Assembly (NCBI RefSeq): GCF_003626575.1
Contig: NZ_RBDY01000011.1
Coordinates: forward strand, 1-64,000
Reading direction: 5' to 3'
From: Streptomyces radicis
GTDB lineage: Bacteria; Actinomycetota; Actinomycetes; Streptomycetales; Streptomycetaceae
Length of the DNA: 64,000 bases
Position 1 is the first letter of the stretch. Each line of letters begins with the position of its first letter. Positions 44,745 through 52,635 of this stretch are shown here, one piece after another. Under the pieces are notes generated by a model. The model was not told the DNA's origin. It worked only from the letters and a program-made list of their open reading frames with translations, and did no database searches. The position numbers were made by a program, and so were the translations under genes.

Positions 44745-45386
44745 CTACAGCCAGCCGCGCTCGTGGGCCATGCGGAACGCCTCGGCGCGCGACGCGACGC
44801 CCAGCTTGCCGACCGCCGCGGCCAGGTGGTTGCGCACCGTGCCGTTGGACAGCCGGGTGCGGCGGGCGATCAGCGCCACGGGTGTGTCGTACTCAGCGAG
44901 CCGCAGCACCTCCAACTCCCGTGGCGTCAGCGGGCACGCGGGCGCGGTCAGCGCGTCGGCGGCGAGCGCGGGATCGACGTAACGGCCCCCCGCGTGGACG
45001 CGGCGGATCACATCGGCGAGCGCCCCTCCTGGCGACCCCTTGGGCAGGAACCCCTTGGCGCCCGAGGCCAACGCGCGCTGGAGATGGGGCGGGCGGCCAT
45101 GGCCCGTGAGGATCACGACCCCGCACGACGGCAGCGCCGCGGCGAGCTCCGACGTCACCTCGAGGCCGTCGAGGCCGGGCATCTGGAGGTCCACCACCGC
45201 CACGTCGGGCGTGTGCGCCAACGCGGTCTCCACCGCGCCCCGCCCGTCCGCGGCCTGCGCGACGACCTCGATGTCCGCCTCCAGATCGAGCAGCGCGGCC
45301 AGCGCCACCCTGATGAGGTCCTCGTCGTCGGCCAGGAGGACGCGAACGGGTCTCCCCCCTGGGCCCGTCGGGCGCTGCGCGGTCAT
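44745..45386 (-). CDS. NarL/DesR-type response regulator
   Basis: A 213-residue regulator with a receiver domain (VRVLLADDEDLIRVALAALL, phospho-Asp in DVAVVDLQMPGLDGLE, Lys in GFLPKGSPGG) and a C-terminal LuxR/NarL helix-turn-helix (LTPRELEVLRLAEYDTPVALIARRTRLSNGTVRNHL). Such regulators are normally encoded directly after a DesK-type kinase. No kinase adjoins it here; the nearest is on the same strand at 57524-58702, beyond a 12-kb mosaic block. ATG at 45386 was chosen because the receiver motif follows; the frame stays open upstream into foreign sequence. Confidence 0.88.
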   Translation of the reverse strand: MTAQRPTGPGGRPVRVLLADDEDLIRVALAALLDLEADIEVVAQAADGRGAVETALAHTPDVAVVDLQMPGLDGLEVTSELAAALPSCGVVILTGHGRPPHLQRALASGAKGFLPKGSPGGALADVIRRVHAGGRYVDPALAADALTAPACPLTPRELEVLRLAEYDTPVALIARRTRLSNGTVRNHLAAAVGKLGVASRAEAFRMAHERGWL

Positions 45387-45483
45387 GGCACCAGGGTAGG
45401 CGCGACCGGTTCCGGTGAGCCCTGGGATGTGGAACGGGGAGGTGTCTCCGCAGCGCTGATCGGATCGCCGCTCGGCGTACCGA

Positions 45484-45885
45484 ACGACCGACTTTGCAGA
45501 TACTGACCTTGGCGTGCGGGTCGGCGTGGAAGAACGTGGGGCCCGCGTCGCAGCCCTGGAAGGGGGTCCGTTCACGTAGGTGCTTGCTTGACTGTGCCAG
45601 CAGGGATTCGGGGTCGCCGTAGATGGTCGGCGTCATGTTCGTGTGGACGTGGTGCGTCAAGCCCCGGTCTTCGGCCATGGCGACCATGGCATCAATCTCC
45701 CCGGAACTGTCTTCCGTGACCACGATATTCAGCCGCACCGGAAGTCCGGCCTCGCTCGCTGCGGCCATACCGCGCTGGAACGCCTTCCATGCACCGCGAC
45801 GGGGTGAGGCCGTCGAAGCTTGTCTCGCTTGCACCGTAGAAGATCCGGAACGCGCGCAGGCCGGTCAGGCGCTCGGCCGGTCCCG
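45484..45885 (-). pseudogene. radical SAM enzyme, C-terminal fragment with a one-base frameshift
   Basis: One frame reads GLRAFRIFYGASETSFDGLT; the next gives RRGAWKAFQRGMAAASEAGLPVRLN, VTEDSSGEIDAMVAMAED and then GCDAGPTFFHADPHAKVSIC. Together they form a continuous radical SAM/auxiliary-domain sequence once one G in the run GGGG at 45801-45804 is removed. The N-terminal CxxxCxxC half is absent, and the frame stops matching at about 45484, near the response regulator promoter. It is a dead maturase-like gene at the edge of the mosaic block. Confidence 0.65.
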
Positions 45886-46180
45886 GGGCGGACTGCGACG
45901 TCGGGCCGCTCGCAGGCACCCAGTACCGCACCCGCCGCACATCCCGGCCGGGGCACCGGGCGAAGCGGCGCTGGCTCGTTCTTCGACGGCACGGCGGGCC
46001 TGGGCGACAGCGCGCTCAACGGTGCGGGGGCCAGCAGGTACTCGACGGCGCGGGGGCGCGCGTCGTCCGTGGCCTGCTCGACCGCGGCCGCCACGTCGGC
46101 CAGGCAGTGGCAGGAACGACGCTCTGCTTCGGCGGCCACCGACTCATACAGCTCGTGCAGCTCGGAGTTCGGCCAGCGCC
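45886..46180 (-). pseudogene. unidentified gene fragment
   Basis: One minus-strand frame gives NSELHELYESVAAEAERRSC and then HCLADVAAAVEQATDDARPR followed by AVEYLLAPAPLSAL, which has the residue composition of a real helical protein. It begins in another frame within the 3' end of the beta-lactamase-like gene and decays into Arg/Pro-rich sequence near 45950. I do not recognise a family. It may be the start of the gene whose other part is the radical SAM fragment, or an independent remnant. Confidence 0.35.
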
Positions 46181-46992
46181 ATCCGGTCCGTTCTTTGCGG
46201 TGCCCCGCTCAGACGGTGCATCACTATCCACTCTCCATCCGCGAATGCTCCGGTGAAGATGGAGGATCTCCGGGTGGCACCGTTGTGCCAGAGCAGAGGC
46301 CCCGCGGCGTGCCATGTAGGAGCCGGGGCACCCAGAGTCCGGTCGATCAGCACCCCGGTGATCAGCCGTCCTACCGTTGTGCACGATGCCCACATACCGG
46401 CGGCCGGCAGAACCGCCCCGTCCAGGGTCCAGGGCTTCGACCGGTACCTGAACCTGCTCCGAGAGAGGAGACGAGTCTCCCCGGAGGGGCGGGCCGTCAT
46501 CGCTCCCGGGGGCACACCGAGGGGAGCGAGTACATGTTCATGTGCGAGTTCCTCAAATCCCGCTCCTGCCGCGGAGCTCAGCGCTGCACCCAGAATCGCG
46601 TAGCCGAGATTGGAGTACTTCCCATGTTCCCCCGGAGGGCCGGTGATGAGTTGGTCGAGCCGTGCGAGAAGGTCCCGCAGGGCCTGATCGGTGAAGTCCC
46701 GCCACGGGTCGTTGAAACCGCTACGAAGCCCTGGGGGGACGCGCGGCAGACCCGCGGTGTGAGAGGCCAGATGTTGCAGAGTTATCCCTGTGCCCGGGGC
46801 AGCGGGCAGCCATTTCTCGACCGGATCGGCTGGCGACACCATGCCAGCCGCAGACATTCGCATCAGTGCGGTGCCAGTGATGACCTTCGTCAGCGATCCG
46901 ATCTCGACATGTTTCTCGGGGTCGTGTCCGGGGGTGACTTTGGGCCACAGGTTACTGCTGCCCAGCACACAGGTGGGTGCCGAGAAGATCAC
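46144..46992 (-). CDS. serine beta-lactamase-like protein
   Basis: A 282-residue member of the beta-lactamase/penicillin-binding-protein-like family. The catalytic SxxK is in EIGSLTKVITGTAL (about residues 32-45) and the YxN is in GKYSNLGYAILGA; LQHLASHTAGLPR is a further family landmark. The region before SxxK is shorter than usual (about 33 residues), and no signal peptide is evident. It may be a peptidase or esterase. The GTG at 46992 overlaps the stop of the small membrane protein gene (GTGA). The C-terminal end may have been altered by the adjoining rearrangement. Confidence 0.75.
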   Translation of the reverse strand: MIFSAPTCVLGSSNLWPKVTPGHDPEKHVEIGSLTKVITGTALMRMSAAGMVSPADPVEKWLPAAPGTGITLQHLASHTAGLPRVPPGLRSGFNDPWRDFTDQALRDLLARLDQLITGPPGEHGKYSNLGYAILGAALSSAAGAGFEELAHEHVLAPLGVPPGAMTARPSGETRLLSRSRFRYRSKPWTLDGAVLPAAGMWASCTTVGRLITGVLIDRTLGAPAPTWHAAGPLLWHNGATRRSSIFTGAFADGEWIVMHRLSGAPQRTDRMALAELRAARAV

Positions 46993-47240
46993 TCGGCACC
47001 CCCTGTGTTCAGCCTCCGCCTGACGAACGGGTACACAATGAGGTATCCGGCGCCTACACAGGCACTGAACTGGAGTGCCCATGGAGCGATAGAACCGAGA
47101 GAGTGCCCGAGCACACTGCCCAGACCGAGCACAGCAGGGAACGTCATTGCAGCCACTGTGATCCCGTGGACAAGGTAGTCCCTCCGTGTCCTTACCCTGT
47201 CAGGAAGAAATAAGCTGAGAAACTCGAACAAGAGTGACAC
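46989..47240 (-). CDS. small membrane protein of unknown function
   Basis: An 83-residue protein with two hydrophobic segments (about residues 24-45 and 52-70) separated by a short loop, and charged ends (LPDRVRTRRDYLV, FVRRRLNTGGAE). I do not recognise it. The GTG start shares one base with the TAG stop of the HTTM gene (TAGTG), and its TGA overlaps the GTG of the beta-lactamase-like gene. The three genes therefore form a tightly coupled unit. GC content here is lower than in the neighbouring native-looking genes. Confidence 0.6.
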   Translation of the reverse strand: MSLLFEFLSLFLPDRVRTRRDYLVHGITVAAMTFPAVLGLGSVLGHSLGSIAPWALQFSACVGAGYLIVYPFVRRRLNTGGAE

Positions 47241-47812
47241 TAAGCTGTTTCCTTGGATTCCATTGTGGAGACGCCGCTGGGCCGGTCACTGTTGTCGACC
47301 GCTTCGATCGCTTCCGTTGCCTGGGAGACTCGGCTTCCGCCGAGGCGTTTGACCGAGTCTCGTGCCCAGTCCAGCGCTCTGTCAATGGCGCCCGACAGGA
47401 ACACCAGGTCACAGGCCACCATTGTCAGCGCGAAGCTCGTCAATCCCATGATCACGGCGATCGACAGGTGAAATCCGATAGACGCCGCAGCGGCCCATGG
47501 ACGGATACGCGGAACGAGGACCCCGAGAGGGAAATAGATCAGGAATATGACCGTCGCGTAGGTGCCCAGGTAGACCAGCAGGTCGTTCTCGTAGATGATG
47601 CTGGACACACCGGGCAGCTCGAATTCGTCCACCCGGAGGATGTAGAAAAGCGCGGTGCCGTCCTGCCACACCTGACCTTGCACCTTGTAGAGACCGCTGA
47701 CCATATAGACCAGGCAGATCTGTACAGCGACAGCAGCGACTCCCAGGTTGTGCAGCGGTACCGCCACCGCCCTCGCCATGGAAGGGACACGCTCGGACAG
47801 CTTGGTTGCCAT
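47240..47812 (-). CDS. HTTM-domain membrane protein, probably N-terminally truncated
   Basis: A 190-residue protein that reads as the C-terminal part of an HTTM (vitamin K-dependent carboxylase-related) protein: LHNLGVAAVAVQICLVYMVS, GLYKVQGQVWQDGTALFYIL, and SIGFHLSIAVIMGLTSFALT. About four membrane segments remain, whereas typical family members have more and are about 300 residues. The upstream sequence ends at the LacI promoter, suggesting the missing part was lost at a rearrangement junction near 47815. Function unknown; in the genome it is coupled to a small membrane protein and a beta-lactamase-like protein. Confidence 0.65.
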   Translation of the reverse strand: MATKLSERVPSMARAVAVPLHNLGVAAVAVQICLVYMVSGLYKVQGQVWQDGTALFYILRVDEFELPGVSSIIYENDLLVYLGTYATVIFLIYFPLGVLVPRIRPWAAAASIGFHLSIAVIMGLTSFALTMVACDLVFLSGAIDRALDWARDSVKRLGGSRVSQATEAIEAVDNSDRPSGVSTMESKETA

Positions 47813-47843
47813 GCTGCGGGGCGGCCAGTGGACACCCTTCAGC

Positions 47844-47859
47844 GATAAAGCGTATTGGG
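47844..47859. promoter_or_regulatory. candidate LacI-family operator upstream of the regulator
   Basis: GATAAAGCGTATTGGG at 47844-47859 shares the core ATAAAGCG(C/T)ATT with the site before the GH3 gene. It lies about 115 nt before the LacI-type start codon and suggests autoregulation. Confidence 0.5.
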
Positions 47860-47971
47860 CAATGCGCTCGCCCCGCAGAACCGGCTACGCTGGGGCGTCA
47901 ACCTCCGTGCACCAGACCACAGGCGGGACGCGCGGGCGGGCGGCCAGCGACAGCCAACGGCAGGGAAGTCC

Positions 47972-49078
47972 ATGGGAAGAACGAGGCGCCGCACCGGCGC
48001 GGGCGGCGCCCGGCGGGTCACGCAGGCCGATGTCGCCGCGCACGCGGGCGTGTCGACCGGGATCGTCTCCTCGGTGATCAACGAGCGGGACTACGGCTCG
48101 ATCAGGGTCAGCCAGGCCACCAGGGACCGGGTGTGGAGGTCGGTCAAGGAGCTCGGCTACGTCCCCAACATCGCCGCCCGCAACCTGGCCCGCGGCAGCA
48201 ACCGCCTGATCGGCGTCTTCACCTACCAGCCGCTCTTCCCGCTGGAGAGCCGGGACTTCTACCACGAGTTCCTGGTCGGCATCGAGGAGGAGGCCGAGCG
48301 CGCGGGGTACCACCTGCTGCTGTTCACCGGGTCCCAGAACGCCGGGCGCCAGCGGTCGATCTACGCGGAGGGCATCAACAGCCTCCAGCTCGCGGACGGT
48401 TCGGTCCTGGTCGGCACCGACGAGTCAAGCGAGGAGATCGCCAGGCTCGCCGCCGACTCCTACCCGTTCGTCTTCGTCGGGCAGCGCGAGATCCCCGGCG
48501 TCGAGCTGTCCTATGTGGCCGCCGACTACCTCGGCGGCACCGCGGCCATCGTCCACGAGCTCGCCGCGCGCGGCCACCGCCGCATCGCCATGGTGCAGAG
48601 CGCGCACGGCCACGAGGGCATCCCCGGGCGCCGCGCGGGCTTCCGCCGCGCCCGCGCCGAGCTGGGCCTGAGCGCGGCCGACGCCCCCGTGCTCACCCTG
48701 GGCGAGCCACCGCTCGGCGTCGACTCCGACGGCACGCTCGCCGACGCGACCGCCGCCGCTGCGTGGGCGGCCGGGCGGGGCGCGACGGCCCTGGTGGTCG
48801 AGGACTCCACGCACGCCGTCCACATCAGGGACGCCGCCGAGCGCGCGGGCCGCTCGGTCCCGGGCGACCTGGCGCTCGTCGGCCTGAGTGGGGCGCCGGA
48901 GCGCCCCGGTGTCGCCGATCTCGCCGAAATCAGCATCCCGCGCCGGGAGATGGGCCAGGAGGCGGTGCGCGCGCTGGTGGGGCTGCTGGCCGATCCCGGC
49001 GCGGCGCCGCCGCGCGTCACCCTCGACTGCTCGCTGCGCGAGGGCCCGAGCCTGGGGCCGCCGCGCGACGTCGACTGA
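47972..49078 (+). CDS. LacI-family transcriptional regulator
   Basis: A 368-residue regulator. The N-terminal helix-turn-helix reads VTQADVAAHAGVSTGIVSSVINE, followed by the hinge helix TRDRVWRSVKELGYVPNIAARNLARGSNR, and a periplasmic-binding-protein-like sensor domain (LIGVFTYQPLFPLESRDFYH, VFVGQREIPGVELSYVAADY and GIPGRRAGFRRA). It precedes the GH3 beta-glucosidase by 85 nt, and both genes carry a shared candidate operator, so it likely represses the glucosidase until a sugar is present. The ATG at 47972 follows GGGAAG by 5 nt. Confidence 0.9.
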   Translation: MGRTRRRTGAGGARRVTQADVAAHAGVSTGIVSSVINERDYGSIRVSQATRDRVWRSVKELGYVPNIAARNLARGSNRLIGVFTYQPLFPLESRDFYHEFLVGIEEEAERAGYHLLLFTGSQNAGRQRSIYAEGINSLQLADGSVLVGTDESSEEIARLAADSYPFVFVGQREIPGVELSYVAADYLGGTAAIVHELAARGHRRIAMVQSAHGHEGIPGRRAGFRRARAELGLSAADAPVLTLGEPPLGVDSDGTLADATAAAAWAAGRGATALVVEDSTHAVHIRDAAERAGRSVPGDLALVGLSGAPERPGVADLAEISIPRREMGQEAVRALVGLLADPGAAPPRVTLDCSLREGPSLGPPRDVD

Positions 49079-49137
49079 CGCGTGGCGCGGCGGCGGGACC
49101 GGGGCCCCGGCGGTCATTTGAGGGTCTTGTGCCCGAC

Positions 49138-49153
49138 AATAAAGCGCATTATC
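49138..49153. promoter_or_regulatory. candidate LacI-family operator upstream of the GH3 gene
   Basis: AATAAAGCGCATTATC at 49138-49153 is an imperfect palindrome centred on GC (6 of 8 arm positions match), 10 nt before the GH3 start. The same core occurs before the LacI gene. Location overlapping the promoter or leader suits repression. Confidence 0.5.
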
Positions 49154-49163
49154 GTCGCCTCCT

Positions 49164-51344
49164 GTGACTTCAGGCGCGCGCACGGCACCGGATGAACGGG
49201 CCCATGACCGACGGATCGACGACCTGCTGGCCCGCATGACGGTCGCCGAGAAGCTGGGCCAGCTCCAACAGCTGGCGTGGACCGGCGACACGGGCCCCGG
49301 CGGTGGCCAGAACCACCTGGTGGAGTCCGCCGCCCGCGCGGGCACGTTGGGCTCCGTGCTCAACCTGTACGGGGCCGGGCACACCAACGCCCTTCAGCGC
49401 GTCGCCGTGGAGGAGACCCGGCTGGGCATCCCGCTGCTGTTCGGCTTCGACGTGATCCACGGCTGCTTGACCACCTTCCCCATCCCGCTGGGGCAGGCGG
49501 CCAGCTTCGACCCCGCGGTCGCTGAACGGGACGGCGAGGTGGCGGCCCGCGAGGCGCGTTCGCTCGGCATGCACTGGACGTTCGCGCCGATGATGGATGT
49601 CTCGCGCGACCCCCGTTGGGGCCGGATCGCCGAGAGCAACGGCGAAGACCCGTATCTCACCGCCGCGTTCGCCGCCGCCAAGGTGCGCGGGCACCAGGGC
49701 ACCGACCCGGCCGAGCTGGCCCTTCCGCACCGCGTCGCGGCGTGCGCCAAGCACCTCGCCGCCTACGGCGGGGCGGAGGGTGGCCGCGACTACAACACCG
49801 TGGACGTCTCGGAGCAGCGGCTGCGCAACGTCTACCTGCCGCCCTTCAAGGCCGCCGTGGACGCCGGAGTCGCCACGGTCATGGCCGCGTTCAACACCGT
49901 GAGCGGCGTCCCCGCGCACGCCTACGCGCACCTGCTGACCGAGATCCTCAAGGAGGAGTGGGGCTTCGAGGGAACGGTCGTCAGCGACTGGAACGGTGTC
50001 GCCGAGCTCGTGTCGCACGGCTTCGCCGAGGACGCCGCCGACGCGGCCCGCGCCGCCCTGTCCGCCGGTGTCGACATGGAGATGGTCAGCCCTCATCTGG
50101 CCGACCATGGCGAGGAGTTGCTGGCGAGCGGCGCCATCGCGACCGAACGCCTCGACGACGCCGTCGCGCGGATCCTGCGCCTGAAGCTCCGACTCGGCCT
50201 GTTCGAGCGGCCCTACACCGACGAACGCGCCGAACTCACCGCGCCCACCCCCGAGTCGAGGCAGGCCGCGCGCGAAGTCGCGAGCCGCTCCTTGGTGTTG
50301 CTGAAGAACGAGGGGCCCGTCCTGCCGCTGAGCCCCTCGGCCGGATCGATCGCCGTCGTCGGGCCGTTCGCCGACTCGGACGACCTGCACGGCACATGGG
50401 CGGGCCCGGGCGCCTCACGCTTCCCCGCGACCACCGTGCTCGAGGGGCTGCGGGCCGCGGCGCCCGAGGCCAGGATCGCCCACGCGGCGGAAGGCGAGGC
50501 CGCGCTCGCCGCGGTGCGCGACGCCGACGTGGCGGTCGTGGTGGTCGGGGAGCCCTCCGCGATCAGCGGCGAGGCGTCGTCCCGTTCCGACATCCGACTC
50601 CCTTCGGGGCAGCCGGAGTTGATCCACGCGGTGGCGGCGACGGGGAAGCCGTTCGCCGTCGTGCTGCTGAACGGGCGGCCGTTGGACGTGAGCGACTGGA
50701 TCGACGCGGCGCCCGCCGTGGTCGTCGCCTGGCACCCCGGCATCGAGGGCGGCCGGGCGATCGCCGACGTCCTGTTCGGCGCGGTCAACCCCGGCGGCAA
50801 GCTCCCCGCGACCTTCCCCCGCTCGGTCGGCCAGGTCCCCCTCACCTACGCGCACGAGAACACAGGCCGCCCCGCGCCGCCCGACAGCGCCCCCGACGCG
50901 TTCGTCTCCCGCTACCTCGACCTGCCGACGGGGCCGCTGTTCCCGTTCGGGCACGGCCTGAGCTACACGACGTTCGAGACGGGCGCCCCGGTGCTCGACG
51001 TGGACACCGTCTCCACCGCCGACCTCCACGCGGGCGCGGCGGTGCATGTCACCGTCCGCGTCACCAACACCGGCACGCGCGCGGGCGACGAGGTCGTCCA
51101 GCTCTATCTGCACGACCGGGCGGCCTCCATCGTCCAGCCGGTCCGCCGCCTGCGCGGCTTCCAACGGGTCACCCTCGCCCCCGGCGAGTCGACCGAGCTT
51201 CGATTCACGCTGGGCGCCGAGGACTTCGGGTTCTGGACCAACGACTCGCGCGGGGAGTTCCGCCTGGAGCCCGGGCGGGTGGATGTGTACGCGGGCTCCA
51301 GCGTGGTGGCCTCGGGGCGGGTGAGTGTCGCGTTGACCCGTTGA
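49164..51344 (+). CDS. GH3 beta-glucosidase/beta-xylosidase-like glycosidase
   Basis: A 726-residue GH3 enzyme that releases terminal beta-linked glucose or related sugars. The barrel domain has FGFDVIHGCLTTFPIPLGQA, FAPMMDVSRDPRWGRIAESN, CAKHLAAYG and the nucleophile Asp in EGTVVSDWNGV. The second domain starts with LVLLKNEGPVLPL and includes SGEASSRSDIRLP with the expected acid/base region. A C-terminal fibronectin-III-like domain ends the protein (FPFGHGLSYTTFE, VQLYLHD). No signal peptide is present, so it probably acts on imported oligosaccharides. GTG at 49164 is the start. Confidence 0.93.
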   Translation: MTSGARTAPDERAHDRRIDDLLARMTVAEKLGQLQQLAWTGDTGPGGGQNHLVESAARAGTLGSVLNLYGAGHTNALQRVAVEETRLGIPLLFGFDVIHGCLTTFPIPLGQAASFDPAVAERDGEVAAREARSLGMHWTFAPMMDVSRDPRWGRIAESNGEDPYLTAAFAAAKVRGHQGTDPAELALPHRVAACAKHLAAYGGAEGGRDYNTVDVSEQRLRNVYLPPFKAAVDAGVATVMAAFNTVSGVPAHAYAHLLTEILKEEWGFEGTVVSDWNGVAELVSHGFAEDAADAARAALSAGVDMEMVSPHLADHGEELLASGAIATERLDDAVARILRLKLRLGLFERPYTDERAELTAPTPESRQAAREVASRSLVLLKNEGPVLPLSPSAGSIAVVGPFADSDDLHGTWAGPGASRFPATTVLEGLRAAAPEARIAHAAEGEAALAAVRDADVAVVVVGEPSAISGEASSRSDIRLPSGQPELIHAVAATGKPFAVVLLNGRPLDVSDWIDAAPAVVVAWHPGIEGGRAIADVLFGAVNPGGKLPATFPRSVGQVPLTYAHENTGRPAPPDSAPDAFVSRYLDLPTGPLFPFGHGLSYTTFETGAPVLDVDTVSTADLHAGAAVHVTVRVTNTGTRAGDEVVQLYLHDRAASIVQPVRRLRGFQRVTLAPGESTELRFTLGAEDFGFWTNDSRGEFRLEPGRVDVYAGSSVVASGRVSVALTR

Positions 51345-51374
51345 GGGGGGCGCTGCGCGGGCGCGGGCGGCGGG

Positions 51375-51506
51375 GGCGGCTACGGGCTGGACGTCCTCCC
51401 GTTCGCCGTCCGCCGGGTGTCTGGTGTTGTGGTGGGTGCGGGTCAGTGATGGCACCTACGGGGGAGGGGGCGTCGGGTGTGCGGCCGTCTCGGTAAACGG
51501 TCTCCG
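51375..51506 (+). repeat. copy of the intergenic repeat family (downstream of GH3)
   Basis: The segment opens GGGCGGCTACGGG, shares 33 exact bases (51384-51416, starting GGGCTGGACGTCCTCCCG) with the inverted copy at 57466-57498, and shares GTGCGGGTCA, GGCACCTACGGGGG and GCGTCGGGTGTGCGGCCGTC with the element at 2908-3167. The following sequence to 51874 holds no gene I can support; GGGCTGTCCCGCAAT near 51772 looks like a stray insertion-sequence end. Confidence 0.55.
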
Positions 51507-51874
51507 TTTGGGTGCCTGGGACCGTTCGCCGAACGGGCGCGGCCGCGTCCCTCGTTGGCGGCCGTTTTCCCGGTGGTCGCTTACGGTGGCGCGCACCCTT
51601 CGGGCCTGCCCTGGCCGCCGCTCTCGTCGTTCACCGCGCGCACGTTGAGCTTATGAAGCAGGCCGGTGCTTATCCGCGGCTTATGCCGGGGCGGATGCTC
51701 TTTTGAAACGGCGCACACTTTGGGTTGAACAGAACGTGCCCCGTTTCAGAAAAGACCCCGACCTCCTGTAAGGGCTGTCCCGCAATCGGCCTTTGGCTTC
51801 GATCGGCTGGGTCGAGGGCCTGCCTGTGCGGGAGGTATCAGGTGGTTACGCAGAGCGGTGGGGCACCTGGTGTC

Positions 51875-52513
51875 TCAGGTGCCGTGGGTCCCCGGCGCGC
51901 CGTATCGGGCGAGCATGGTCAGCACCGCTTGGTCGACCGCGTTGGTGATGGCGGTGTCGTCGGGCTCCCAGCGTGCGAGCAGCATCCGCGGCCAGAACAC
52001 GTAGTTGGAGATCATCCCGAGGAATTGCGTCGCCGCCATCTCCGCATCGTCGAGCAGGGCTGTACCGGCGGCGTTCTCCGCTGCCAGGTAGCGGCGGACC
52101 GATTCGAAGTAGGGCATCTTGCCGAGCTTGAACTGGGTCTCGCCGAGCTCCGGGAAGCGCGGTACCTCGGCGATGACGATGCGGAAGAGGGCGGCCATGC
52201 CGGGCTGGGTGAGAAGCGCCACGTATCGGCGTCCGATGGTCTCAAGCCCTGCGCGGAGGTTCCCTGGCTCGGGGAGGGGCGCCTCCTCCTCGTCGACCTT
52301 CCAGTATTCGGTGACGATCGCCTCGAACAGGGCCGCTTTGGTGGTGAACTGCTTGAACAGAGTCGCCCTCGACACTCCGGCCGCCTCGGCGATGCGGGCC
52401 AGCGAGGTGCCGTCGTAGCCGGAGTCGAGGAACAGCCTTGTCGCTGCCTCGATGATGGACGTCCGCTTCTGCGCTGCCACGCGCCGGTGGTATCCCGAAG
52501 GCTGTGCCGTCAT
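51875..52513 (-). CDS. TetR-family transcriptional regulator
   Basis: A 212-residue repressor. The N-terminal domain is RTSIIEAATRLFLDSGYDGTSL followed by the helix-turn-helix LARIAEAAGVSRATLFKQF. The C-terminal ligand-binding helices include YVALLTQPGMAALFRIVIAEVPRFPELGE, typical of the AcrR/TetR_C group. It is divergent from an SDR dehydrogenase gene, with a perfect 11-bp-arm palindrome and a second, degenerate copy between them. ATG 52513 was chosen; the frame is open 15 codons further, but that extension would run through the palindrome. Confidence 0.9.
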   Translation of the reverse strand: MTAQPSGYHRRVAAQKRTSIIEAATRLFLDSGYDGTSLARIAEAAGVSRATLFKQFTTKAALFEAIVTEYWKVDEEEAPLPEPGNLRAGLETIGRRYVALLTQPGMAALFRIVIAEVPRFPELGETQFKLGKMPYFESVRRYLAAENAAGTALLDDAEMAATQFLGMISNYVFWPRMLLARWEPDDTAITNAVDQAVLTMLARYGAPGTHGT

Positions 52514-52537
52514 GCCCTTCAGTATGCCTCTCGCTAC

Positions 52538-52561
52538 GAGGTGAGTCACTTGACTCACCTC
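52538..52561. promoter_or_regulatory. TetR operator, perfect palindrome
   Basis: GAGGTGAGTCA at 52538-52548 and TGACTCACCTC at 52551-52561 flank CT. It lies 25 nt before the TetR start and is the strongest operator candidate in the window. Confidence 0.75.
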
Positions 52562-52586
52562 TAGCTCTCCCCTTACCTTGAGAGAG

Positions 52587-52610
52587 GAGGTGAGTCACTC
52601 GGCTCACCAT
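52587..52610. promoter_or_regulatory. second, degenerate TetR operator
   Basis: GAGGTGAGTCACTCGGCTCA at 52587-52606 repeats the left arm of the first operator exactly, while the right arm is changed (CGGCTCACCAT). It lies 26 nt before the SDR start, so binding here would block the SDR promoter. Confidence 0.65.
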
Positions 52611-52635
52611 TAGCGTAGGCCTGGAAGGAAGCAGC

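Noticed and set aside
51640..51874. Possible insertion-sequence end GGGCTGTCCCGCAAT near 51772
   Set aside because: Only one end was found and no transposase frame is associated with it.
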